Assembly: GCA_017622925.1 (NCBI GenBank)
Contig: JAGAQC010000039.1
Span: 1 to 64,000 of the forward strand
Origin: Ruminococcus sp.
GTDB taxonomy: Bacteria; Bacillota; Clostridia; Oscillospirales; Ruminococcaceae
Direction: 5' to 3'
DNA length: 64,000 nt
Shown here: piece by piece, positions 24,890 through 32,308 of the stretch
Numbering within the stretch: position 1 is the stretch's first letter
Layout of the letters: each line of letters begins with the position of its first letter
Made by a program: the position numbers and the translations under genes
Notes under the pieces: generated by a model
The model's database searches: none
The model's input: only the letters and a program-made list of their open reading frames with translations
What the model was told of the DNA's origin: nothing

Positions 24890-25182
24890 CAGTACTCCTC
24901 CGCCAGCAGCATGGTGCAATACTCCTCGCTGTCTATGCAATAGATTTTCGCAGTAACAGCGCTCTCCACGGTGGGGAGAATATAGGTCATTTCATACTCT
25001 GGCTGCTCAGAGGTGTGGTGTATGCATTGCAGACCGTTCTCCACGGACAGGGTGAATACCTGGAGGTAGTCCTTCGGCTCAGGCATCTGGTCGATAGCCT
25101 GCCACATGAAAAGTTGTATTTCCACAGGTATAGTCTCATCAACGCCTCTTGTAAGATAGCGTTTCTTCTCTGGTTCAAACAT
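24889..25182 (-). CDS. DUF960-like protein
   Basis: 97 aa starting MFEPEKKRYLTRGVDE; GGAGG is eight bases upstream, overlapping the recombinase stop. RYLTRGVDETIPVEIQLFMW, then QVFTLS and QCIHHTSEQPEY, fit DUF960, common in Gram-positive plasmids and integrative elements. Function unknown. Confidence 0.8.
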   Translation of the reverse strand: MFEPEKKRYLTRGVDETIPVEIQLFMWQAIDQMPEPKDYLQVFTLSVENGLQCIHHTSEQPEYEMTYILPTVESAVTAKIYCIDSEEYCTMLLAEEY

Positions 25183-25183
25183 T

Positions 25184-26737
25184 TTAGTCCTCCGTTCTCG
25201 ATTCAAACAAGGCGTACAGGTCGCCCCGTCTGATGGTGATAGTTTCTTTCAGTTCATCGGTCACTCCAAATCCCACATCAAGTACGATCTCGATATGATA
25301 AGGATAGGTCACAACTTTATCAATGTAAATCTGCACAAATGTACGGAATTCAGCTGTGTTTCGCTTCATATTCTTATAATCGTCTATCAGGTGCAGATAG
25401 TTTTCAAGTTTCAACGGCTCAAATCTCCTGAGTTCCGCAAGCTGTGCCTGCAACGCATTTCGACGCTGTTCCAATGCTTCCGAACGCTCTATCAGTGCAT
25501 CAGTAATGATGCCTTTTTCCACTGCAACAGTGAGGTTGGAAAGTGCCACGGTGACTTCGTCCAGTTCTGTTTTGATACTCTCATAGTGCTCATCGAATTC
25601 GGCATTATATGTCGCAATGTACTTGTTGACTGCATTGATTTTTCTTCTCATCGCAGCCTTGTTGAATATTTTCTGACTGAGCAGATCAGCAACGTAAGCA
25701 TCAAGGTAGTCCTTGTTATTCTCCTTGTTTTTGCAGAGCTGCCTTGGCTCGTCACAGCGGTAGGTGCAATGCCTGTTCTTACGCTCACCTGAGAAACGAA
25801 GGTTGCCCTGTATGCGCTTACCGCACACGCCGCAGTAAACTTTTCCTGTCAGCAGATAGAACTCCTTGGAGTGATAACGACCTGTGTTACGGCGGTTAGA
25901 AGCCTTGATTCTCTGAACCTTTTCAAAGAGGGATTTGCTGATGATCGCAGGACAGCCGCCCGGAACTCTTATGATATTATCATTAGTCTTGTAGGCATGA
26001 TTGTTGCGTCTGCTGTCTGACTTTGCAGCAGCTCTGTTAAACACAAATACACCTGTATACTTCTCGTTATTAAGAATTTCGTAAAGGCTATTCTTGCCGA
26101 AAATTCGTCCTCTTTTGGTAGTATAACCGTGTGCGTTCAGATAGTCAGCAATGGCACTGTAACCGTAGCCCTCTGCGAACATCTCAAAGATTGCTTTGAC
26201 CGCCTCTGCCTCATGCTGATTGATGACAAGCCGCCTGTCTTCACCAACATCATAACCCAGCGGCGGACAGCCTCCCGTGTGTTTGCATTGCAGGGCAGTT
26301 TCCTTCATGCCCTTCATGACCTCACGCCCAAGATTTCGGCTGTAATACTCCGCCATGCCCTCTAAGACTGATTCCATCATAATTGACTCAGGAGAATCGT
26401 CTATCCTTTCCAGCACACTGCACAGCTGGACATTGTTTTTCTTCAAACGCTTTTTATAGATAGCGCTGTCGTACCTGTCACGGCTGAATCTGTCCAGCTT
26501 ATGCACCAGAACGATATCGAAAATTCCTTTGCCGCTGTCGGCTATCATCTGTTGGAATTGTGGGCGGTTATCGGTGGTAGCCGACCTTGCTTCATCGGTA
26601 TAGGTCGCCACGACCTGCCAGTGCTGTTGTTTACAAAATTGGTTCATTGCCCTCAGCTGTGCGTCTATGCTCTCAGTACGCTGATTGTCTGAGCTGAACC
26701 TTGCATACTGCGCTACTCGGTGTATCGTAATGCTCAT
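25184..26737 (-). CDS. Large serine recombinase
   Basis: 517 aa. Catalytic domain: QYARFSSDNQR (Ser13), VHKLDRFSRDRYD. Recombinase domain: GGCPPLGYDVGED, LNNEKYTGVFV. Zinc ribbon: CGVCGKR ... CRCDEPRQLC-type pattern (residues about 310-345). Coiled coil about 360-450. Beta tail: FVQIYIDKVVTYPYHIEIVL. Full length for the family. ATGA overlap with the upstream gene places it inside the long operon, unusual for an integrase, which is normally at an element end. Confidence 0.92.
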   Translation of the reverse strand: MSITIHRVAQYARFSSDNQRTESIDAQLRAMNQFCKQQHWQVVATYTDEARSATTDNRPQFQQMIADSGKGIFDIVLVHKLDRFSRDRYDSAIYKKRLKKNNVQLCSVLERIDDSPESIMMESVLEGMAEYYSRNLGREVMKGMKETALQCKHTGGCPPLGYDVGEDRRLVINQHEAEAVKAIFEMFAEGYGYSAIADYLNAHGYTTKRGRIFGKNSLYEILNNEKYTGVFVFNRAAAKSDSRRNNHAYKTNDNIIRVPGGCPAIISKSLFEKVQRIKASNRRNTGRYHSKEFYLLTGKVYCGVCGKRIQGNLRFSGERKNRHCTYRCDEPRQLCKNKENNKDYLDAYVADLLSQKIFNKAAMRRKINAVNKYIATYNAEFDEHYESIKTELDEVTVALSNLTVAVEKGIITDALIERSEALEQRRNALQAQLAELRRFEPLKLENYLHLIDDYKNMKRNTAEFRTFVQIYIDKVVTYPYHIEIVLDVGFGVTDELKETITIRRGDLYALFESRTED

Positions 26738-27027
26738 TTTCTCAATACCTCAACAGGCAGATAAATGTCCTCGCCGTAGCTGTCACCAAGGATCCTTACA
26801 CCGTGGAGATAGTATTTATCCCCGATTTCAAGCACTTCCACAAACTCCATTTCCGATATTGAAAAATCCGAAAATTCTTCCTTATCAAGCACAACAAAGC
26901 AGCCGATATCGTCGAGTGTGTCAACACTATATTCATTCATCAGTGCTGTTATTTTCTTTGCGATATATGCCCTCAGCATCAATGGAGAAATGTTGTCTGT
27001 TTCCCTAAGATTCGTTACTTTCAGCAT
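26734..27027 (-). CDS. Hypothetical protein (97 aa)
   Basis: Starts MLKVTNLRETDNISP. It overlaps DUF1643 by 23 bp upstream and the recombinase by ATGA downstream. A helical N-terminus is followed by beta segments (FVEVLEIGDKYYLHGVRIL, EDIYLPVEVL). No family is recognised. Confidence 0.72.
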   Translation of the reverse strand: MLKVTNLRETDNISPLMLRAYIAKKITALMNEYSVDTLDDIGCFVVLDKEEFSDFSISEMEFVEVLEIGDKYYLHGVRILGDSYGEDIYLPVEVLRK

Positions 27028-27547
27028 GATTGACCTCCTCTATTTCATAAGGGACTAACTCCCAGCCGTTCCTGACCGCCGGCGTCAGAGGATGATACCC
27101 CTGCTCACCGATTTTGTATAGCTTGTTCCTGAACTTAGATAGCCTTCCGAGTATATCCGCCTGACGTTCACGCACACGCTCAGAAGTGTTTCCGAGACTT
27201 CCCCAAGCTATGATAATAGCATCACTTGTCACCGCATACTCCTCGATCATTTCATCGCAGCCCTTTGCGATCAGGTCATCGTCAGAATTAAATCTGAGAC
27301 TAAGTTTCGGCGTAATGCGGCTATACAGATTGACGATGTTGACGCTGCCGAAACCGAGTTTATGCAGATTATTCAGCACAAGCATTGTTGTCATGTCCAT
27401 GCAAAGGGTATCGGCAGTGTTGGGATTTATCATGATTATCATGGCGGACTTGCCGTTCTTGTCCCACTCACGGCGCAACAGAAGACGGTGTTCGACGTCG
27501 TCGGAAAACAGCGCCTTGCTTTTCATTACTGTGGTTTCAGTTTTCAT
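27005..27547 (-). CDS. DUF1643 family protein
   Basis: 180 aa. Conserved blocks match DUF1643: FSDDVEHRLLLRREW, MIIMINPNTADT, NNLHKLGFGSVNIVNLYS, IIIAWGS and GYHPLTPAV. The family is frequent in phages and islands, and its enzymatic role is not established. The last 23 bp overlap the next gene. Confidence 0.88.
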   Translation of the reverse strand: MKTETTVMKSKALFSDDVEHRLLLRREWDKNGKSAMIIMINPNTADTLCMDMTTMLVLNNLHKLGFGSVNIVNLYSRITPKLSLRFNSDDDLIAKGCDEMIEEYAVTSDAIIIAWGSLGNTSERVRERQADILGRLSKFRNKLYKIGEQGYHPLTPAVRNGWELVPYEIEEVNHAESNES

Positions 27548-27561
27548 AATTCACCTCTCAA

Positions 27562-27594
27562 AAAAATGTAGGGCGGAGCATTATACTCCGCCGC
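27562..27594 (-). terminator. Intra-operon terminator before DUF1643
   Basis: GGCGGAG / CTCCGCC stem (27572-27578 with 27586-27592) followed on the minus strand by TACATTTTTTT. It lies between tiny ORFs and DUF1643 and may reduce read-through. Confidence 0.65.
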
Positions 27595-27599
27595 TGTGG

Positions 27600-27680
27600 T
27601 TATTTACGCTTTCTGAAAATGCCGATGATGTCGATGATAACGCCGACTGCTCTGACAAACACTTTCACGGTATTATTCAT
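27600..27680 (-). CDS. Tiny ORF, 26 aa, hydrophobic
   Basis: Starts MNNTVKVFVRAVGVII and ends FRKRK. It overlaps the previous tiny ORF (ATG before its TGA). The hydrophobic core with a basic tail resembles a small membrane peptide. A tentative call. Confidence 0.45.
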   Translation of the reverse strand: MNNTVKVFVRAVGVIIDIIGIFRKRK

Positions 27681-27778
27681 TCCTCGATCGCCTCCTTGAT
27701 CTTGTCGCCTACGATTACTGTTATCGCAGCTCCCTCCACAATCAGCGTGAATACGATACCTGCAATAAAACCTCTCAT
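27677..27778 (-). CDS. Tiny ORF, 33 aa, single membrane helix
   Basis: Starts MRGFIAGIVFTLIVEG; AAGGAGG lies seven bases upstream, a strong site that supports translation. One hydrophobic helix, then charged DKIKEAIEE. It lies between the amidotransferase and DUF1643. Confidence 0.55.
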   Translation of the reverse strand: MRGFIAGIVFTLIVEGAAITVIVGDKIKEAIEE

Positions 27779-27798
27779 AATATCTACCTCCTTAAAAA

Positions 27799-28752
27799 TT
27801 AACGCTGATACAGCGTTTTTATCTCTTCCATAGCCTGTTCAAGCAGCTCCGGTTCAAACAACATTTCCTCGATCTCATCGCAAGAATAGCCGAATTCCAA
27901 AAGCAACTCAACATCCTCTCTGTCAACGCCGTAGCAGCCGCAGATAAGCAAAAGGTCATTGCTGTATTGCTCATCGGCAATATCAAATTCGTAGTCATAC
28001 AAGCTGTACCAATTACGCATACTGTACTTCTGTATTTTCTTCTCGAAGGTGCTTACAGAAAGTTTACCGTCGCTGTCGATACGGATGATATCCCCGTCAT
28101 TGACTGGCACTTCCTCACATCTCACTGCAAGCTTTACAGCTTTCATTGCGGCAGTGAGGATCGCAGTAGTGGAAGCATAGATGTATAAGCCAAGCTCATG
28201 GAAATGCAGCAGCGTGATTGGGTTATCTCCCTTGACAAGAAAGAGCGTGTTATCGTCCCGAAGAATCGTAAAGACAAAGCTGCCCTGCACCGTCTCCGCC
28301 ATAGTTTTGATGCTGTTGCTATCAACGATGTTCTCGTGCTCGATAAGCTGAACGGCAATGTATGAGTCAGTTTCTATCGCAGTTTCTGGCAGTTGCTTCT
28401 CCTTGCGAAGTTCCTTGTCATTGTACAGTACGCCATTGTGAGCAAGGGCAAAAGTGTGGTTGTTTGTTGTACCCTCGAAAGGGTGATTGTTGTAGTTACT
28501 CTTTTCACTGCCTTGTGTTGTAAAACGAGTATGTCCGATAACAGCAGTTGTGTCCCTCGGAAAGTACAGCTTGACCCTGTGTGCAGGCTTTGCCTTCTTG
28601 AATGTAACGATGTTTCCATTGTTCACATAGCTGATACCTGTTGCATCGGTACCTCTGCTTTCTGCGGCAACAGATAATGCCCTGAGTAGCCGCTTTAGTG
28701 TACTTGCCGAAGCTTTCTTTCCATAGTCCAAAAATCCGAAAATTGCACACAT
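27799..28752 (-). CDS. Class II glutamine amidotransferase
   Basis: 317 aa from ATG 28752, so the chain starts MCAIFGFLD with the nucleophilic Cys2 exposed after Met removal. AAAGGAGG is upstream. Ntn-hydrolase motifs: SRGTDATGISY, GHTRFTTQGS, NNHPFEG, LAHNGVLYN, ETDSY, GSFVF. It releases ammonia from glutamine. No synthetase or isomerase domain is fused, so ammonia must go to another enzyme. The amidoligase two genes upstream is the obvious candidate. Confidence 0.92.
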   Translation of the reverse strand: MCAIFGFLDYGKKASASTLKRLLRALSVAAESRGTDATGISYVNNGNIVTFKKAKPAHRVKLYFPRDTTAVIGHTRFTTQGSEKSNYNNHPFEGTTNNHTFALAHNGVLYNDKELRKEKQLPETAIETDSYIAVQLIEHENIVDSNSIKTMAETVQGSFVFTILRDDNTLFLVKGDNPITLLHFHELGLYIYASTTAILTAAMKAVKLAVRCEEVPVNDGDIIRIDSDGKLSVSTFEKKIQKYSMRNWYSLYDYEFDIADEQYSNDLLLICGCYGVDREDVELLLEFGYSCDEIEEMLFEPELLEQAMEEIKTLYQR

Positions 28753-28753
28753 T

Positions 28754-28975
28754 TCACTCAGCCTCCTTTCCGATGATCTCAAAAGAATCTACATCAGGAC
28801 AGATACCGAGGCTTCTGCCATTATCCCACTTCATGTGCAGGGTTCCCATGTCGTCAACAGATGTAACTGTTCCTGTCATTCCGTCAGGTATAGGTGAATA
28901 AGGATCGTCCATATGCAGCAGACGGATTCTTGTGCCTACGGGGTAAGTCTTCTTGTAATACTCAGCCTTGTTCAT
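28754..28975 (-). CDS. DUF4314 protein
   Basis: 73 aa starting MNKAEYYKKTYPVGT. YPVGTRIRLLHMDDPYSPIPDGMTGTV and MKWDNGRSLGICP are the DUF4314 signature, an SH3-like beta barrel common in Firmicute elements. It lies 1 bp from its upstream neighbour. Confidence 0.87.
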   Translation of the reverse strand: MNKAEYYKKTYPVGTRIRLLHMDDPYSPIPDGMTGTVTSVDDMGTLHMKWDNGRSLGICPDVDSFEIIGKEAE

Positions 28976-28976
28976 C

Positions 28977-30068
28977 TCACATATCCTCCTCGACAGTTAC
29001 TTCGTCATTGATGTACAGCCGACGCTCTTTCAGATATTGAATCAGTTCGGGATATTCTATCCTCTTCACAAGCTCAGACCATGATAGTTCCTCTAATTCA
29101 TTCTGGGACATAGAAATAGCCACATCGCAGATCGTATCAACAAACTGCAATGTGGCTATAAATGTATTGTATTTCAGCGTACCCCTGAAAAGTCTGAACT
29201 CAATGGTGCTGTAATTGCAAAGATTGACCGCACTGTATCTGCCATGGTCACTGCACTTGGCTTTCTTCAAGATTTCCTGTCCCGTCTTTTCGTAACCATA
29301 TCTGGCAGACCAACGGTTCATGTTATACTGACTCCTTCGGGAGAAGCAGAAGACCTCGTTCCAGTGCTTTTCTATCAGGAAAAGTATCTTGCCGATGACC
29401 TCTTCCTGCTCCGCCTGATTGTCACCGAAAGCGTTCCTGTTAACGTGGATGTGCAGACCGCAGGTGCTTGTCTGGTGGGAGCGGTAGCCCATTTTTATCG
29501 CTTCATGCAGGATTGCCTCCCAGTCCATATTGTTCATATGGTAGTCAAGCGTCATCGGATGCGACACGATCTCAAAGCCGTCGTCAATACTGCCGTCGCT
29601 CTTTATGTAGATATGCTCATGGATTGAATTTGCTATTTCTTTAAGTTTGCTCGCATTATCATCATCCTTACCGCCGCAGTCTACTTCAAGCTCAACTCCA
29701 AGATAGCGTTTACTGTCACCATAGAACACAGGATCAGGCTTGTAGCTGTACTCTTCTATCTCGTCATTGAAATCATCATAGCAGCTGTTGCAATAAGGAT
29801 AGTCGCCTCGCCAGTTGATGTTGTTGTCATGGATAATTCTGTTGCAGCACTCACAGCGGTGGTAGTAGTCGTTGTAGCAGGTTTCGCAAAGTGTGGTATC
29901 ATCGTCCTGTACTGCATCGTTAATCCAGATCGTTTCGCCGCAGTGGTCACAGGTGGTGCAGTGTTCGTCAACACACTCATGACAAAGGAACTGATCGTCT
30001 ACCCATGTTCCTTCTTCCTCTTTGATCTCGCAGCCGCAGATGTCACAGACTCTTACGTTTTCTTCCAT
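28977..30068 (-). CDS. Putative amidoligase with N-terminal zinc fingers
   Basis: 363 aa from ATG 30068 (GGAGG upstream; 38 earlier codons discarded). Residues 8-105 hold four CxxC pairs arranged as treble-clef-like zinc fingers (CDICG, CHEC, CDHCG, CETC, CECC, CNSC). The rest is the amidoligase fold of the gamma-glutamylcysteine synthetase superfamily: YLGVELEVD, SDGSIDDGFEIVSHPM, STCGLHIHVNR, YSAVNLCNYSTIEFRLFRGT. Such enzymes join an amine to a carboxyl group using ATP. Substrate unknown; fingers may present a protein target. Confidence 0.87.
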   Translation of the reverse strand: MEENVRVCDICGCEIKEEEGTWVDDQFLCHECVDEHCTTCDHCGETIWINDAVQDDDTTLCETCYNDYYHRCECCNRIIHDNNINWRGDYPYCNSCYDDFNDEIEEYSYKPDPVFYGDSKRYLGVELEVDCGGKDDDNASKLKEIANSIHEHIYIKSDGSIDDGFEIVSHPMTLDYHMNNMDWEAILHEAIKMGYRSHQTSTCGLHIHVNRNAFGDNQAEQEEVIGKILFLIEKHWNEVFCFSRRSQYNMNRWSARYGYEKTGQEILKKAKCSDHGRYSAVNLCNYSTIEFRLFRGTLKYNTFIATLQFVDTICDVAISMSQNELEELSWSELVKRIEYPELIQYLKERRLYINDEVTVEEDM

Positions 30069-30093
30069 TTCAATTACCTCCAAAAAAACAAAA

Positions 30094-30126
30094 ATTCCGA
30101 TAAGGCTGGAAATAGACCTTATCGGT
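30094..30126 (-). promoter_or_regulatory. Leader terminator (possible attenuator) before amidoligase
   Basis: CCGATAAGG / CCTTATCGG stem (30097-30105 with 30117-30125) followed on the minus strand by a T-run, then at once the GGAGG of the amidoligase gene. A terminator in this position suggests transcription attenuation of the operon. Confidence 0.6.
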
Positions 30127-30165
30127 ATTATAATATATATTTGAAATTGGAGGTCGCTGCGGGCG

Positions 30166-30181
30166 CTCGAATTCCCGAACA
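30166..30181. repeat. CGAAT box
   Basis: CTCGAATTCCCGAACA followed by GAGGAGAAAATGG, as in the copies at 16135 and 19371. It separates the amidoligase operon from the recombinase terminator. Confidence 0.6.
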
Positions 30182-30219
30182 TTTGCTGAGGAGAAAATGG
30201 GTATAACCTACAGTACGCA

Positions 30220-30256
30220 AAAAACGGACGGCAACACTTCCGTCACCGTCCGTTTC
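30220..30256 (-). terminator. Terminator of recombinase operon
   Basis: ACGGACGG / CCGTCCGT stem (30224-30231 with 30246-30253) with a T-run on the minus strand, 12 bp after the recombinase stop. Confidence 0.8.
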
Positions 30257-30267
30257 TTATTACGTTA

Positions 30268-32070
30268 TTATCTTGCGTCAAGCTCCATGATACCGCAGAG
30301 TTGATCGTCTTTCAGCTTGATCTGCGCAGCTACCTTTGCGCCGACAAGCTCGAAAATATTTACCTCAGATTCGTTAGCCATTTTGTAAAGATACTCGGTC
30401 GGCATCTCAATGTCCACCACGTCATAGCTCCAGGGGCTTGCTATCATGAGCGCAAGCTTCACCTTGACTGTACCCTCATTTTCGGATTCGTAGAAGCCGA
30501 GAATCATTCCCTCGGTATTTTCATAGCGCACTTCCGGTGCAATATATGGTCTTCTTATCATATCATCATTTCCTTTCATAGTGATTTTGGTTGATTTGTC
30601 AATACTGATTCCGCATTTCAGCGTGATTCGTACCTGCTCTTCGTCAACATCGACTCTCTCAATGATCTTTCGCAGCAGGTACTTGTTGTTGATCGTGTTT
30701 TCTGTTATCATGTAGTGGTCAAAGCCTTCTTGAAGCTTCTGTAAGTCTGCTTCGTTGAACTGATGCGATCCTCTGGACAGCAGCTTGATCTTTGTGGTGA
30801 TCTCGCCCTTCTGACGTTCTATTTTTTCAAGGCTGTTCATAATGCTGTCTGTGACCTTGCCTTTTTCAAGTGCCGCCATGAGGTTGCGATGCCTATCGTC
30901 AAGACCTGACAGTGCTCGTCTTAACGCTCTGTACTCCTTGTTGGAAGTATCCTTGATATTTCTGGAAATATGGTTCAATGCGTCGAGCAAAGGCTGTCGG
31001 TTCGGCTCCGAAAAGAGACAGGTGCTGACGGCGTTGATCACGAATGCTTCAAGGTAGTCTGCTCTGATGGGAGCAGTGCCGCATTTATTGTTACAGTTGT
31101 ACTTGTAGTACTTTCTGTCCTTTGAATATCTGACACCGCCGCACATCGGACTGCCGCAGGAGCAATAGATCATTCCGGTCAGTGGATAGTATCTGTCCGG
31201 CGCTCTGTTACTGTGCTTTTCAGCGTTTTCGTTGAGTCTCTCCTGAACTTTTTCAAACATCTCAGGAGTTACAAGTTCTGGACAGCCGCCTTCCTTTTTG
31301 AAGTAGCTTTCCTTGTGCTTATGCGTATTTCTCTTGCCGTCTTCATCCTTTGATATTGCCTTATTCCATGTGTAACAGCCCTTGTACTTCTCGTTGTGGA
31401 GGATCTCGTTGATCGTGTTGACCTTGAAGTCATTGCCCTTGCTGGTCTTGTAGCCGTTATCCTTTAGCCATTTTATGATATCGGCAGTTCCGAATCCGTC
31501 AGCGTAAAACTCGAACATCTTCTTTACCGCCGGGGCTGTTGTTTCATCGAGTTCCAGCAGCATTGTATCTCTGTTCACCTTGAAGCCGTAGGGAGGCTTG
31601 CCGCCGGTATGCATACAGTCTGCTGCACGGGAAGTCAAGCCTCTCAAACTGTTATTCTTAATACTTCGAGAGTATTTCGCATCGACGATCGCTTGCGTAA
31701 TTATCATATCGTAGTCATCTTCGCAGGAGGAATCCCAGCCTTGTGACACGAAAATAATTTTTTTATTATGGACTCGAAACCATTTTAAGTCGAGTGTCAT
31801 TCCTTCCAAATTTCGATGCAGTCTGCTGGTATCATACACATAGAGAATATCAACATCGTTTTTATCAATGTAATCCATTAGTGCCTGATACTGAGGTCTG
31901 TTTGTATTTGTACCTGACTTGCCTTCTTCGGAGAATATTTTAATCAGGTTTACACCGTCAGCATTTGCACGATTTTTGATGACTTTCGTCTGATAGCTCA
32001 GCGAGGTATTATCCACCTGTCCCGGTGTCGAAACTCTGACATAGCCAACGGCCCTAGGTATTTTCTTCAT
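30268..32070 (-). CDS. Large serine recombinase with C-terminal extension
   Basis: 600 aa from ATG 32070 (AAAGGAG upstream). Catalytic: GYVRVSTPGQ (Ser of RVST), YDTSRLHRN. Recombinase domain: GGKPPYGFKVN, LHNEKYKGCY. Zinc ribbon: CSCGSP ... CNNKCG. Coiled coil about 370-470. About 90 residues follow the usual end (from MKGNDDMIRRPYIAPEV), forming an extra beta-rich domain ending KDDQLCGIMELDAR. The extension is odd and could be a fused regulator. The start overlaps the previous small gene by 17 bp. Confidence 0.92.
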   Translation of the reverse strand: MKKIPRAVGYVRVSTPGQVDNTSLSYQTKVIKNRANADGVNLIKIFSEEGKSGTNTNRPQYQALMDYIDKNDVDILYVYDTSRLHRNLEGMTLDLKWFRVHNKKIIFVSQGWDSSCEDDYDMIITQAIVDAKYSRSIKNNSLRGLTSRAADCMHTGGKPPYGFKVNRDTMLLELDETTAPAVKKMFEFYADGFGTADIIKWLKDNGYKTSKGNDFKVNTINEILHNEKYKGCYTWNKAISKDEDGKRNTHKHKESYFKKEGGCPELVTPEMFEKVQERLNENAEKHSNRAPDRYYPLTGMIYCSCGSPMCGGVRYSKDRKYYKYNCNNKCGTAPIRADYLEAFVINAVSTCLFSEPNRQPLLDALNHISRNIKDTSNKEYRALRRALSGLDDRHRNLMAALEKGKVTDSIMNSLEKIERQKGEITTKIKLLSRGSHQFNEADLQKLQEGFDHYMITENTINNKYLLRKIIERVDVDEEQVRITLKCGISIDKSTKITMKGNDDMIRRPYIAPEVRYENTEGMILGFYESENEGTVKVKLALMIASPWSYDVVDIEMPTEYLYKMANESEVNIFELVGAKVAAQIKLKDDQLCGIMELDAR

Positions 32071-32251
32071 CACTGTTTGCTCCTTTCTGATGTTTGTACA
32101 TATCAAACAGGACAAGCGCAGCGGTATTTATCAGCTCAGCAGAAGTGCTGCCGGTGTCATTGTTTACAACAGAACTATAAGTGTAGTTACCGCTTTCTGC
32201 GTTATCCTTATTGACATCGTTTTTAAGAATCGTTATGTGTCTAATTTTCAT
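32054..32251 (-). CDS. Small hypothetical protein before recombinase (65 aa)
   Basis: Starts MKIRHITILKNDVNK; GGGAGGTG six bases upstream. Polar, with a helix ELINTAALVLFDMYKH. It overlaps the recombinase start. A small gene coupled to a serine recombinase could be a directionality factor, but it shows no clear homology. Confidence 0.65.
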   Translation of the reverse strand: MKIRHITILKNDVNKDNAESGNYTYSSVVNNDTGSTSAELINTAALVLFDMYKHQKGANSDEENT

Positions 32252-32263
32252 TTCGTCACCTCC

Positions 32264-32297
32264 CAAGACCTGACCTCCCGAAAGAAGTCAGGTCTTG
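32264..32297 (-). other. Perfect hairpin before small gene
   Basis: An 11-bp perfect stem (CAAGACCTGAC / GTCAGGTCTTG) abuts the ribosome site of the gene at 32251. No T-run. It may control translation or RNA processing. Confidence 0.5.
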
Positions 32298-32308
32298 TAA
32301 TCTGATGA

